From: Spirosoma arboris
Lineage (GTDB): Bacteria > Bacteroidota > Bacteroidia > Cytophagales > Spirosomataceae
Length of the DNA: 64,000 bases
Assembly: GCF_009754945.1 (NCBI RefSeq)
Contig: NZ_WPIN01000005.1
Coordinates: forward strand, 496,001 to 560,000
Direction: 5' to 3'
This document shows, one piece after another, positions 1 to 7,998 of the stretch. Position 1 is the first letter of the stretch, and every line of letters begins with the position of its first letter. The position numbers were made by a program, and so were the translations under genes. A model generated the notes under the pieces. It made no database searches and was not told the origin of the DNA. It saw nothing but the letters and a program-made list of their open reading frames with translations.

Positions 1-312
1 ATACAGATCTGACGTATTGCCAATATCGCCCCGTTTAGCGTCGGCAATGGTGAAGCAATTAGCTGGAATATAGTCCAGTGTTTTCTGTAGGCTCTCCCAA
101 CCCCGAGGGCCCTGCGCTTCGTAAAAAGCAATATTGGGTTTATAAGCTACGGCTAAATCGGCGGTAGCGTCAATAATTGCTTTATTAAATGCAAAAACCG
201 GATCGGGTTCTGTTAGTAGGTGGCGAGGAAGTTTGCGAGGGTCAGTGTCTAAACCAACACACAAGTAGGACTTTTTTTCAAAAATCAGATTACTTAGCTC
301 CGAATAGGTCAT
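1..312 (-). CDS. pyrF: orotidine 5'-phosphate decarboxylase, 3' part missing
   Basis: Decarboxylates OMP to UMP, the last step of pyrimidine synthesis, in the cytosol. The 104 N-terminal residues are visible and the gene runs off the left edge. The start region reads CVGLDTDPRKLP and the end shows the active-site stretch DAKRGDIGNT, which carries the Lys/Asp residues of the decarboxylase. The pattern GLDTD...FNKAIID fits the longer type 2 family (about 270 residues). The ATG start sits about 36 bases after a TAnnTTTG-like -7 element on the minus strand. It is transcribed away from rfbC. The identification is firm; the C-terminal part cannot be judged. Confidence 0.93.
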   Translation of the reverse strand, partial: MTYSELSNLIFEKKSYLCVGLDTDPRKLPRHLLTEPDPVFAFNKAIIDATADLAVAYKPNIAFYEAQGPRGWESLQKTLDYIPANCFTIADAKRGDIGNTSDLY

Positions 313-347
313 GTTGAAATAAGGAATCACAGACAAAAGATTCTGCC

Positions 348-355
348 CAAAATTA
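348..355 (-). promoter_or_regulatory. candidate -7 element for pyrF
   Basis: The minus strand reads TAATTTTG, matching the Bacteroidota -7 consensus TAnnTTTG, 35 bases before the pyrF ATG. No clear -33 TTG is seen at the usual distance. Confidence 0.4.
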
Positions 356-376
356 CAACTTACAGTCTCGGTTTCA

Positions 377-384
377 TAAATTTG
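377..384 (+). promoter_or_regulatory. candidate -7 element for rfbC
   Basis: TAAATTTG followed by C matches TAnnTTTGC, 38 bases before the rfbC ATG. With the opposing element for pyrF it makes a compact divergent promoter region of about 110 bases. No convincing -33 element. Confidence 0.4.
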
Positions 385-422
385 CCCATAAGAGACCTTC
401 GTTTACGAAACATCACTTTATT

Positions 423-968
423 ATGCAAGTCCGTCAAACGGCCATTGAGGGCCTGATCGAATTAATTCCACGCGTATTTGAAGACGAGCGCGGCCATTTC
501 TTCGAGTCCTATAATAAACCTCTTTTCGTATCGCTGGGGCTACCCATGGAATTTGTGCAGGATAATCAATCCTTCTCTGTAAAGGGTGTTTTGCGAGGAT
601 TACATATGCAACATTCCCCTTTTGCACAGGGGAAATTAGTGCGGGTTATTACTGGACAAGTGTTGGATGTTGCTGTTGATTTACGACCAGATTCGCCAAC
701 GTTTGGCCAATACGAAACTTTTTTGCTGGATGCAAAACTGGCTAATATGGCCTATATTCCAGAAGGCTTCGCACATGGTTTTGTTGCTTTGGAAGACAGT
801 ATTTTCAGCTATAAATGCACAAACGTTTATAACAAATCGTCTGAATCCGGCATTATCTGGAACGATCCAGAGCTAAATATTAACTGGGGAGTCAGTGATC
901 CTATTGTTTCGGAGAAAGATCAGGAGTTAAAGACGCTACGAGAAGTTTTATCTCAGGCAGTAGTGTGA
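423..968 (+). CDS. rfbC: dTDP-4-dehydrorhamnose 3,5-epimerase
   Basis: Epimerises dTDP-4-keto-6-deoxyglucose at C3 and C5 on the route to dTDP-L-rhamnose, a surface polysaccharide sugar. The 181 residues match the usual length of about 180. Visible cupin-family signatures are FEDERGHFFESY near residue 20, VLRGLHMQ with the catalytic His61, YIPEGFAHGF near 111-120 and the catalytic-type Tyr130 in FSYKCTNVY. No rfbA, rfbB or rfbD is next to it, so the rest of the pathway must lie elsewhere. It is divergent from pyrF and convergent with the DJ-1-like gene, from which it is separated by a 20-bp-arm palindrome. Confidence 0.93.
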   Translation: MQVRQTAIEGLIELIPRVFEDERGHFFESYNKPLFVSLGLPMEFVQDNQSFSVKGVLRGLHMQHSPFAQGKLVRVITGQVLDVAVDLRPDSPTFGQYETFLLDAKLANMAYIPEGFAHGFVALEDSIFSYKCTNVYNKSSESGIIWNDPELNINWGVSDPIVSEKDQELKTLREVLSQAVV

Positions 969-979
969 TTATATGTAAG

Positions 980-1033
980 ATATAGGATGTATGATATAGG
1001 TGGGACGAAAACACTATATCATACATCCTATAT
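980..1033. terminator. 20-bp perfect palindrome between convergent genes
   Basis: Arms 980-999 and 1014-1033 are exact reverse complements around a 14-base loop. It begins 12 bases after the rfbC stop and ends 7 bases before the stop of the opposing DJ-1-like gene, so it could end transcription from both sides. The arms are AT-rich and lack a clean U-tract. It shares the architecture, not the sequence, of the other long palindromes in the window. Confidence 0.6.
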
Positions 1034-1039
1034 TATTAT

Positions 1040-1732
1040 TCACTTCTCATACATTTCCTCCAATACTTTCCGACCCACTTTTCGCGCTGATAGTGGGTTC
1101 TGCCCGGTTACTAATCGCTCGTCGACTTCAATATAAGGCAAAAAGGGTATTAAGCCCTTACTATAAAGTGCTTTTTTCTGGCGTAGGGCGTCTTCGAGAG
1201 AAAACGGCACTTCCTCATCGAGCCGAACAAGCTTTTCTTCCATATTTGAGAAACCTGTTACCTGGCGATTATCAATCAACAGAGAGCCGTCAGATAGCAT
1301 AACATTAAGCAGCGCACTCACTCCATGACAGACAGCGGCCACCATACCGCCACTTTCATAAACCTGCTGGGTAAGCCGTTGCAAAGCCAGATTATCCGGA
1401 AAATCCCACATAGTCCCATGTCCACCAGTAAAGTAGAGAATCTGGTAGTTCGAAGGGTTAATATCATCTAGCTTCAGAGAATTATCTAACTTCGAGCGAA
1501 ATGTCGGATCATGATACCATTTTTCATTAATCGTATCACGTCGCTCAATACTCCTCTCGTCAATAGGTATAGTTCCTCCTAAAGGACTGGCTATATCGTA
1601 AGGCAGGTTTCGCCCAGCCAACTCATCATAGAAATGCGTGGCCTCGCTCAGCCACAAGCCCGTTTTTTGGAGCTTTGTTGGATAGTCTGCATGGTTTGTA
1701 CAGACAATTAACGCACGATAAATAGGGTCCAT
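1040..1732 (-). CDS. DJ-1/PfpI family protein (Hsp31-like)
   Basis: A 230-residue class I glutamine amidotransferase-fold protein. The nucleophile elbow AAVCHG places Cys135 next to His136, and Glu30 in TGLWLSE is at the usual acidic position that tunes the cysteine. Members of this group include glyoxalase III/protein deglycases and Hsp31 chaperones; which activity applies cannot be told from sequence. The LYFTGGHGTMWDF segment near 99-111 is characteristic of the Hsp31-like branch. No signal peptide, so cytosolic. It is a stand-alone gene. Confidence 0.85.
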   Translation of the reverse strand: MDPIYRALIVCTNHADYPTKLQKTGLWLSEATHFYDELAGRNLPYDIASPLGGTIPIDERSIERRDTINEKWYHDPTFRSKLDNSLKLDDINPSNYQILYFTGGHGTMWDFPDNLALQRLTQQVYESGGMVAAVCHGVSALLNVMLSDGSLLIDNRQVTGFSNMEEKLVRLDEEVPFSLEDALRQKKALYSKGLIPFLPYIEVDERLVTGQNPLSARKVGRKVLEEMYEK

Positions 1733-1899
1733 GAGTAAGTTGACAGCGGCAGTTTACGGTAAATAATCCGCACTTCGGGACGAAGATAAAGGGTTTATAG
1801 TAAAACCGTCTATTGGCAGATACTTAAACTCTCTTTCAAATCGTCAGGCTTTTTATTGGCCCAATTTCCAGATTCAGCGCCCCGCATGGACGAACAACT

Positions 1900-1975
1900 G
1901 AGCATATATTATAAGCTGGCTTTATAATATATGCTCAAAGTCAGTAGTTTATTATAACCGATAGTAAACTACTGA
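1900..1975. repeat. two tandem AT-rich hairpins
   Basis: The first hairpin has perfect 15-bp arms with core GAGCATATATTATAA; the second has perfect 11-bp arms with core TCAGTAGTTTA. They are 4 bases apart. They lie far from any stop codon, unlike the other palindromes in the window, so they may be regulatory. Confidence 0.6.
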
Positions 1976-2061
1976 TAATAAATATTTTGTGTAATGTCAG
2001 TTAAGCAAATAAAAATTTGTCGAATCAAGAGTTTATCTTATCAAATAAGTTGGTGTTTCGT

Positions 2062-2069
2062 TATATTTG
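2062..2069 (+). promoter_or_regulatory. candidate -7 element for the 2097 gene
   Basis: TATATTTG matches TAnnTTTG and ends 27 bases before the ATG at 2097. A possible upstream TTG start of the same frame overlaps this element, which supports the ATG as the real start. Confidence 0.45.
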
Positions 2070-2096
2070 TTGGTAAACCGTACTGTACTAGCTATT

Positions 2097-2492
2097 ATGC
2101 AAAACTTAACTTATGAATCTCTACAAGCCGAATATGCCTGGATGCTTGTATCCGATCAGCTTCAGCAACGAAATAACGTACTAGCCAAAAGTATATCACA
2201 TATGGAGCGCAGTCCGAAGGAGTTACCCATGGCCAGCCGCTTAATAATCCTTCGTTATCATCTTAAAATGAGTTTGCGCCAACTAACACAGGCAGCTCGT
2301 CAGCAAAAGCCAGAAGCTCAAAACAGTAATCGATTAGCTGATCAGTGGCAACACATTCATCAATTATTTTTTTTACTTCGTCAGATCGATAACGAGCTTG
2401 GTCGAGCTACTTCCGAAAGCCAAGCTTTACGCTCGTGGATGAAGTCGCTTGATGGACGTGTTTATCGGTCAGCACTAGTGCATTTGAACTAA
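2097..2492 (+). CDS. hypothetical protein, helical, about 131 residues
   Basis: I do not recognise this family. From the chosen ATG the product is 131 residues with no signal peptide or membrane segment, rich in Gln, Leu, Ser and Arg, and predicted by eye to be mostly helical (for example LRYHLKMSLRQLTQAARQ near 60-77). It could be a small DNA- or protein-binding factor, but there is no named motif to support that. The start was chosen because a promoter-like element lies just upstream and overlaps the only earlier alternative start. A perfect 35-bp palindrome begins one base after its stop codon. Confidence 0.6.
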   Translation: MQNLTYESLQAEYAWMLVSDQLQQRNNVLAKSISHMERSPKELPMASRLIILRYHLKMSLRQLTQAARQQKPEAQNSNRLADQWQHIHQLFFLLRQIDNELGRATSESQALRSWMKSLDGRVYRSALVHLN

Positions 2493-2493
2493 A

Positions 2494-2573
2494 TAGTTCT
2501 TATAAATCAGTTAGGGGTTAATTCACGGGAAACTATCTCCGTGAATTAACCCCTAACTGATTTATAAGAACTA
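2494..2573. terminator. 35-bp perfect palindrome after a stop codon
   Basis: Arms 2494-2528 and 2539-2573 are exact reverse complements with a 10-base loop. The left arm starts one base after the upstream stop. It lies between convergent genes and could work as a bidirectional terminator, but its arms are far longer than a normal intrinsic terminator. The arms contain TTAGGGGTTAATTCACGG. Confidence 0.65.
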
Positions 2574-2603
2574 GACCTACGCGGGAGCCCTTTCGCTAGT
2601 TGT

Positions 2604-4169
2604 TTACCGCTTTCGATTTGAAGGGATGTATTGAATTCTTTTCACAGTAACCAAAGCACAACCAGGAACACAAGGAGCATCAATATCTGTTGTTGGGTCA
2701 ATTGGATCGGGAGTAGGGCCATCCGGACTAGTGGCAACCCAGGCTAACTCAACCCAGGCGTTAGGCTGTGCTTTATCGGTAATAGGCTCAAATGCAATTT
2801 GTCCAATATCAGCTTCAAGCCAATTATCGTTTGAGCTCAAATCAATTGTATAGGTATGGAATTGACCGTCATTAATTACTGGGAATTCCATTATCCGGTC
2901 ACCAGTGCCATATATTGTTATATCATCACTTCTACGCCATTTAAGGCGAAATTTATCACTTTGCGTATTAAATGCCGCCCGCAAATATATTTTCGGATTA
3001 CTACGCCCTTTCCAAAAAACGAATGGCGATAAAATACGCGCATTTGTTGCATCGTCTAGCATAACATGCAATTTCCCTGAAATAGGCCACCCAGTATCGG
3101 TTGCATGATAATAAATCCAGCCCTTACGCGCCGTATCGAATAAAAAATTAGGACCAGTAGGCGAGTGAGTTTTACCATATACGTATGAACGTATGTTATC
3201 TATATGACCTAAAATTAGTTCGTAATCCCACTCATGAACCAAATTATAATCAAATACGACCTTATTGGTAGCTGCGATATAGGAAGCAACTGTACTCGTC
3301 TCATCTCCACTTAGGTCTGCCCCAAAATAACCTCTTTTAAATTCGTAGTTACCAGGTGCATACAAGCCAACTCCATAGCCGTTCTCATTCGTCGACGCCA
3401 TCCAGGGTTCTGTAGGAAAGACATCTCCAAAAATCATAGTTTGAGGAGGCTGTATCTGTTCCAGTGAGAGCGAGCCATTTGTATAAGGACTAGTACCGTT
3501 ATATAACCACATTTTATGGTAATCACCGGTCAAATACACACAAGGAAACTCTTGCTGGCGAGCCTCGTATTGAGTCTTATCAGAGCGCGACAAAACTACC
3601 TTTACATGAACCTTTACTACGTTACCATCTAAACGAATCCAGTGCTCTATTGTAGCTTCTCCTGGTTCATTATTAAAAGCAAATTGCTTGGGAATGGTTT
3701 TTGTATGAAGCAGGTTGTCTTGCTTTTCGACTAAAAGTACCTGTGCTGGATTAAAATATACGTCACCTGCCTGTATTGGATTCCACCCCAGACCAATCCA
3801 AGCGGGGTTTCCATTTTGGGAGTAGTCATAGGGGCCACCATAGAGACCTATTTGTATCTGCCGACCCAGGTCAGTACGCCCACCAATAACTGGATTACTC
3901 ACCATATTCCGGGTATTCACTTTACCACCTTGATCATTCTGAAATGTAAGGTAGGTAATAGCACCACCAGCGTTTGTGTTAATGCCCACCTTTATCTGCG
4001 AATTCTCAATTGTTTGTAAGCCGTCGGCTGCCAAACGAAGTGATGGCGACGCACCTGGAATGGGAGACGAATTACGAATCTGAGCAATTAACAGAGTTGG
4101 TGCCCATATAAAGGCAACAAAAAATACACGACTCCAATACGAGAATTTACTAAAGAGGATATGGGTCAT
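2604..4169 (-). CDS. secreted protein of unknown function, about 521 residues
   Basis: Function not recognised. The N-terminus has a long hydrophobic stretch (VFFVAFIWAPTLLIAQ) that looks like a signal peptide, so the product is probably exported. The body is rich in Tyr, Trp, Asn and Gly, with beta-strand-like segments such as NPAWIGLGWNP and DNWLEADIGQIAFEP, as in carbohydrate-binding or carbohydrate-acting proteins. The C-terminal third resembles a jelly-roll module. A Pro/Asp-rich linker (PDGPTPDPIDPTTDID) precedes a short tail with two Cys. ATG at 4169 was preferred over a GTG four codons upstream because the signal peptide then begins naturally. It sits downstream of the DUF6807 gene in a block of secreted carbohydrate genes. 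Confidence 0.7.
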   Translation of the reverse strand: MTHILFSKFSYWSRVFFVAFIWAPTLLIAQIRNSSPIPGASPSLRLAADGLQTIENSQIKVGINTNAGGAITYLTFQNDQGGKVNTRNMVSNPVIGGRTDLGRQIQIGLYGGPYDYSQNGNPAWIGLGWNPIQAGDVYFNPAQVLLVEKQDNLLHTKTIPKQFAFNNEPGEATIEHWIRLDGNVVKVHVKVVLSRSDKTQYEARQQEFPCVYLTGDYHKMWLYNGTSPYTNGSLSLEQIQPPQTMIFGDVFPTEPWMASTNENGYGVGLYAPGNYEFKRGYFGADLSGDETSTVASYIAATNKVVFDYNLVHEWDYELILGHIDNIRSYVYGKTHSPTGPNFLFDTARKGWIYYHATDTGWPISGKLHVMLDDATNARILSPFVFWKGRSNPKIYLRAAFNTQSDKFRLKWRRSDDITIYGTGDRIMEFPVINDGQFHTYTIDLSSNDNWLEADIGQIAFEPITDKAQPNAWVELAWVATSPDGPTPDPIDPTTDIDAPCVPGCALVTVKRIQYIPSNRKR

Positions 4170-4265
4170 ATAAACCGGCACGATTTGATATACTAATGAG
4201 GTGTTTACAAATAATATGCCAAATGATCCTCATCTAACAAGTTAATAATTTTAAATATATGTTAA

Positions 4266-5291
4266 CTATTTGTTTAATCGACTCAACTCGGTATCAGATA
4301 ATGCACCCGACTGAATTAACAAACGATGCCTGAACGTAACAGCCTGACCTGCTGGTAGTGTATAATTTAAGGCGGGTGCCTTTCCACTACTCATGATTGA
4401 TGGCCCTAATGGATTGGCAGCAAACAGACCATAGCCACGGGCATGCCAATACGTCGGATAGCCTATGTTTTTGGCATGATCTAATAGAACAACCGAAAGC
4501 GCTTCTCCATTAATAACGCCTGTTAATTTTACCCATTGTGCACGGGTTCCCCAAACAGCATCACCCTCTACACCCTCACTGCTGTGATATAGGCCCGTTA
4601 CACCTTTATTATTCAGCACTGGCACTTTCGTCTCTACACCTTGTGCATCGGTGAAAACCTCTGGTTTAGTAGATGGTTGTTCGAGTTGACGAGCAACCCG
4701 CAAGGCAATCATTCCTTCTTTATTATCTTTAAAAACTACTTCTTTATCAGTGGCCTTTAATGTGGTAATACGCTCAATCGTACGATTGTTAGCTGTAGCC
4801 TGGAACTCATAAGTAGTCGTTTCCTGAAGCATGGCTTTCCCATCTTTATCGAGCCAATCGGCAGTAACAATTAACTCCGCTTTGCCCTTTCCGCTTTTCA
4901 TAGATTTAATCCCAGTATGTACAATGGTTCCAAATGGGCCTTTGTGCTCGGGACCAACCTGAATAGAGTTATTCCAGAAATCGTGACCATTTACGTCACC
5001 ATAATTGAACCACATACCTACGTGGTGGGGGTGGTCAATGCGCTCATCAGGCCGTGGGTCGAGTGGCCAGCCACGTGTGATAAAGTTACCTCCGGCCGAT
5101 AAAATGGGATATAAGACTGGCTTTTTTAAAACCGTTGGTCCAGGGTAAATATAGGCAGTGAAGGGCTTCCCATCTACTGTAACGGTAACACGTTTCTGTG
5201 CTTCGTCATGAGTGAGTTGAATCTGATTCGACTGAGCCTGACTCGTTAGAATCATACTCAAAAAGAGGAAAGCAGTAAAATAGTAACGCAT
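4266..5291 (-). CDS. DUF6807 (PmoA-like) secreted protein
   Basis: A 341-residue protein with a signal peptide (FLFLSMILTSQAQ). The body matches the family often labelled 'methane oxygenase PmoA', a misleading name: it has nothing to do with membrane methane monooxygenase. Signatures seen are PYIYPG-like AYIYPGPTVLKKPVLYP near 47-63, RPDERIDHPHHVGMWFNYGDVNG near 81-103 (His-rich) and the late GLFAANPLGP. In Bacteroidota these genes usually travel with sugar-degrading enzymes, and their substrate is unknown. Here it lies between the 525-residue secreted protein and a lipoprotein, all on the minus strand. Confidence 0.8.
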   Translation of the reverse strand: MRYYFTAFLFLSMILTSQAQSNQIQLTHDEAQKRVTVTVDGKPFTAYIYPGPTVLKKPVLYPILSAGGNFITRGWPLDPRPDERIDHPHHVGMWFNYGDVNGHDFWNNSIQVGPEHKGPFGTIVHTGIKSMKSGKGKAELIVTADWLDKDGKAMLQETTTYEFQATANNRTIERITTLKATDKEVVFKDNKEGMIALRVARQLEQPSTKPEVFTDAQGVETKVPVLNNKGVTGLYHSSEGVEGDAVWGTRAQWVKLTGVINGEALSVVLLDHAKNIGYPTYWHARGYGLFAANPLGPSIMSSGKAPALNYTLPAGQAVTFRHRLLIQSGALSDTELSRLNK

Positions 5292-5341
5292 CAGCTAATT
5301 AGTTAGTCAAAGGTAGAAATCCGGGTTGCAACTCAAGCAAA

Positions 5342-5368
5342 TCGCCCCGACCTAAAAAGTCGGGGCGA
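5342..5368 (-). terminator. intrinsic terminator-like hairpin
   Basis: Ten-base arms TCGCCCCGAC / GTCGGGGCGA with a 7-base loop, GC-rich. It is 35 bases downstream of the 5404-6021 lipoprotein stop on the minus strand and before the DUF6807 start, so it likely separates two transcription units. Confidence 0.6.
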
Positions 5369-5403
5369 ATAAAATGCTACTGAATACAAAGATATAACGC
5401 AGG

Positions 5404-6021
5404 CTAATTACCTAATAAAATTTTATTCGTTACGTCCTGGTCAATCGTGATATAACCTGGATAATTAACCTGCTTACCCAGCAAATCCAGCGTTGGCTTA
5501 ATTTTAATGGTCAGTTTTGAAGGCTGAGTTCCAGCTGCTCCCGACAAATTTTGTACTAATTGGGTAAACGCATCACGCGTTTTACTATCTGTAAGCAGTT
5601 GATAAGCATTGGTGTTTAACTGAACCGGCACCCGCGTACGCCCACCACCGGGCTGTACTTCAATACGTTGATTCAGGAAACCATTGAACAATTCCTGCCC
5701 AGCTAATAGAATACGATATTCCAATTGATTAATTCCTGCCAGTTTGTTAGTTGGATTAGTGATATCAATATTCAAGCGGGCGTTCAATGGTACATTACGC
5801 GTCAGCAAGCCCGTCGCTAAACGAGGATACTGAGCGGGATTAATATCTTCTACTTTTCGTAGCTGCCGAACATCGATACCTGCCAGGTAGATACTATCGG
5901 CGGAAGCAATCGTATAACGGCAATTGCCCAGCGTTTTCGCCTGAGAAATCTGGTTATTGACACTGCATTGGCTAAACAACAACGGCAATGCAGCCAACAA
6001 TAAAACAAGTGCTTTTTTCAT
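5404..6021 (-). CDS. lipoprotein with LEA type 2-like domain
   Basis: A 205-residue lipoprotein: a charged start, a Leu-rich stretch and the lipobox LLFSQC give lipidation at Cys19. The middle part (LNARLNIDITNPTNKLAGINQLEYRI region, about 80-110) has the 'N..N..' beta-sandwich look of LEA type 2 (WHy) proteins, followed by LLAGQELFNGFLNQ and a late strand-rich section. Such proteins are thought to be structural or stress-linked in the periplasm; the role is not known. It is flanked upstream by a decayed coding remnant and downstream by a terminator hairpin. Confidence 0.7.
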   Translation of the reverse strand: MKKALVLLLAALPLLFSQCSVNNQISQAKTLGNCRYTIASADSIYLAGIDVRQLRKVEDINPAQYPRLATGLLTRNVPLNARLNIDITNPTNKLAGINQLEYRILLAGQELFNGFLNQRIEVQPGGGRTRVPVQLNTNAYQLLTDSKTRDAFTQLVQNLSGAAGTQPSKLTIKIKPTLDLLGKQVNYPGYITIDQDVTNKILLGN

Positions 6022-6076
6022 AATTGGTCTTTAGTCCTTTTTGTATAAACGTTCGACAGTGAGAAAAGGGTTTGGT

Positions 6077-6235
6077 TTAATTGTTTTTAACGAATACCAT
6101 TCGCGTCCGGTCGGCATTGGCAATCTTTTTACGAGAATCGCTATAATCGGCACAAGTAGCCCAAGGAAACCTTCCTCCATGCGTTGTTATATGACGAACA
6201 TACGTGACATGGTCACCATTAATAGTTAAGGTGCC
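6077..6235 (-). pseudogene. 52-codon open frame without start, probable gene remnant
   Basis: An open minus-strand frame closed by TAG upstream and TAA downstream, with no usable start codon near its beginning. The translation looks like a real protein tail, with TINGDHVTYVRHITTHGG, then FPWATCADYSDS, then RTRMVFVKN. The balanced composition, Trp/Cys and amphipathic strands are unlike random frame. I do not recognise the family. It is most likely the 3' end of a decayed gene, or a short gene with an unusual start. It fills much of the gap between the lipoprotein and GH39-like genes. Confidence 0.4.
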
Positions 6236-6265
6236 CTACAGGATTATTATTCGTTTTACGGTAAT

Positions 6266-7972
6266 TTACTCCCAGGAAAACTTCAGCAAAGATACGCCCT
6301 GCCGAGGCAGATCCATTTTCACAGTAACCTCACCCGATTTCACCGGAATCCATTCGGGCGAGGTGAGCAATTGAAGTTGGCCCGCTTTCTCCAATTCGGC
6401 TACTTGCTCGGGCGTCAGCGTTTTAGGCGATCCCATTTTTTTCCAGACTTCATACGAATTGCTGAACTGCTTATCAATTCTATAATGTTGAAGCAACACT
6501 TTCTGCCCCGGAACGCCCTTTATTTGGACTGAGACGGGAGCGTCGGGCGCAGGGAGATTATCGTCATGATAATTCCAGACCATTACAGAAGCCGTTCTCG
6601 CATCTTTCGTAGCGAAGGCATTGATGTCATCTTCAGCCCGGACGCTCTGATCCCGAATTCGGGCGTAATCGTAGGCAAGGCCGCCTTTCACGGCAACCCG
6701 ATTACCCTGCATCATCCCAAACATTCGGAATACGTTCAGCACGGGTTTATCGACACCATTGGTAGCCAGATCGCGAAACCCACGAAACCAAGCCTGATCT
6801 TCAAACTCGAAAGCCCACGTAACGGCTCCTTCCAGATTCACACCACGAGCCTGGGCCAGGTCGTATTTTCGGGCAAATGAAGCTGCCGTATAACTGGAAT
6901 ACATGGTTCCATTCCGATATGCATTCTGGGGATGTAAATCTTCTGAACAAGCCGCACATCCTTCGGGGTCGGATTCGCCAATGATAATCGGCAGGTGTTT
7001 CAGCGTCGGGTAAGAAGCCACAATCTCAAAGCCTTTGTCAATATCCCGAAGCTGTGTGCCCATATTCATTTGAACAGCACCATTCACCAGTTTGGGCGCG
7101 CCCTTGGCATGAAATGTAATGAAATCAATGGGTGTACCTGTTTTACCCGTCACATAGTTTTTGCCACTAACGACGTGATCCATAAAGGCTTTAAAAAACT
7201 TGGCTGATACGTCCCAATTAGGGCCGGTTACTTCAGGCCCGCCCACCTTAGCCGTTGGTAAAGCGCGTTTAACAGCATCGGCAGTGTAATCATAGAGCTT
7301 GATGTATTCGTCGGTGGTACCTTTCCAGTAGCTAATGTTGGGCTCGTTCCATAGCTCCCAATACCAGCTTTCAACTTCTTTCTGACCATATCGGCTCACC
7401 GAATGTTTCACCCACTGATAGACCAATTCACCCCATTTCGCATAGTCTTTCGGCGGATAAGCCCAGCCGGTATAAATATCGTTGTAGTTATCGCCGGGTT
7501 TCCAATAGTGTCGATATGGTTGAGGGTGCGTCGATAGCGCTTCAGGCATGAAACCAATCTGGGCAATGGGCTTCATCCCCCGCTCTATATACGTATCAAA
7601 AATTTTATCGACAATCGTCCAATCATAGACTGGGTTGCCTTTTTTGTCTTCAGTATAGGCATTAGTCGAGCCCCATTTCAAAGCTGCTTTTCCATCGCCA
7701 GTAACCAACAGACTGTGCGCTCGTACATTAACGGGCACCTTACTCAACTGCGAGATTTCGGTAAGCAGTTTCTTTCCGTCTTTCATGTAAGTGTAGTTCG
7801 GTTCATCGTAACCAAACCACGCCCAGATGGGCTTAATGGGACCTTTATCGGCTGCCAAATCAACCTCAATGGCAACGGATTTGGGCTGGCTGACCTGCGC
7901 TAGACTTGTATTGATTATCCAGAAACTGAGCAGTGTAACGAATAAGTGGGTAATCTGTTTCTGTTGCATCAT
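6266..7972 (-). CDS. secreted glycoside hydrolase, GH39-like
   Basis: A 568-residue retaining glycosidase with a (beta/alpha)8 barrel. The signal peptide ends in TSLAQ. The acid/base Glu is in WYWELWNEPN (about residue 210) and the nucleophile is probably Glu333 in PIIIGESDPEG; both fit clan GH-A, and the layout is closest to GH39 (beta-xylosidase/alpha-L-iduronidase type). A C-terminal beta domain follows. The ATG at 7972 was preferred over a TTG five codons upstream because it starts the signal peptide. It lies 26 bases downstream of the GH16 gene, so the two are probably co-transcribed and act on the same polysaccharide. Exact substrate unknown. Confidence 0.82.
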   Translation of the reverse strand: MMQQKQITHLFVTLLSFWIINTSLAQVSQPKSVAIEVDLAADKGPIKPIWAWFGYDEPNYTYMKDGKKLLTEISQLSKVPVNVRAHSLLVTGDGKAALKWGSTNAYTEDKKGNPVYDWTIVDKIFDTYIERGMKPIAQIGFMPEALSTHPQPYRHYWKPGDNYNDIYTGWAYPPKDYAKWGELVYQWVKHSVSRYGQKEVESWYWELWNEPNISYWKGTTDEYIKLYDYTADAVKRALPTAKVGGPEVTGPNWDVSAKFFKAFMDHVVSGKNYVTGKTGTPIDFITFHAKGAPKLVNGAVQMNMGTQLRDIDKGFEIVASYPTLKHLPIIIGESDPEGCAACSEDLHPQNAYRNGTMYSSYTAASFARKYDLAQARGVNLEGAVTWAFEFEDQAWFRGFRDLATNGVDKPVLNVFRMFGMMQGNRVAVKGGLAYDYARIRDQSVRAEDDINAFATKDARTASVMVWNYHDDNLPAPDAPVSVQIKGVPGQKVLLQHYRIDKQFSNSYEVWKKMGSPKTLTPEQVAELEKAGQLQLLTSPEWIPVKSGEVTVKMDLPRQGVSLLKFSWE

Positions 7973-7998
7973 GAATTGGGTACTCAATAAATCTCTGA

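Larger units (their letters stand above)
1733..2096. other. 364-bp divergent intergenic region with two tandem hairpins
   Basis: No coding potential was recognised. It separates two divergently transcribed genes. It holds two adjacent AT-rich inverted repeats, 1900-1914 with 1922-1936 (15 bp, loop 7) and 1941-1951 with 1965-1975 (11 bp, loop 13), and at its right end a TAnnTTTG-type promoter element for the downstream gene. The hairpins could be operators or transcript structures. Confidence 0.6.

Noticed and set aside
4266..5291. Methane monooxygenase subunit
   Set aside because: The 'PmoA' family name is historical; the protein is soluble and secreted, with no membrane helices or copper site of true PmoA.
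6041..6229. 62-codon plus-strand frame
   Set aside because: It is antisense to the better minus-strand coding-like remnant and has no recognisable protein character.
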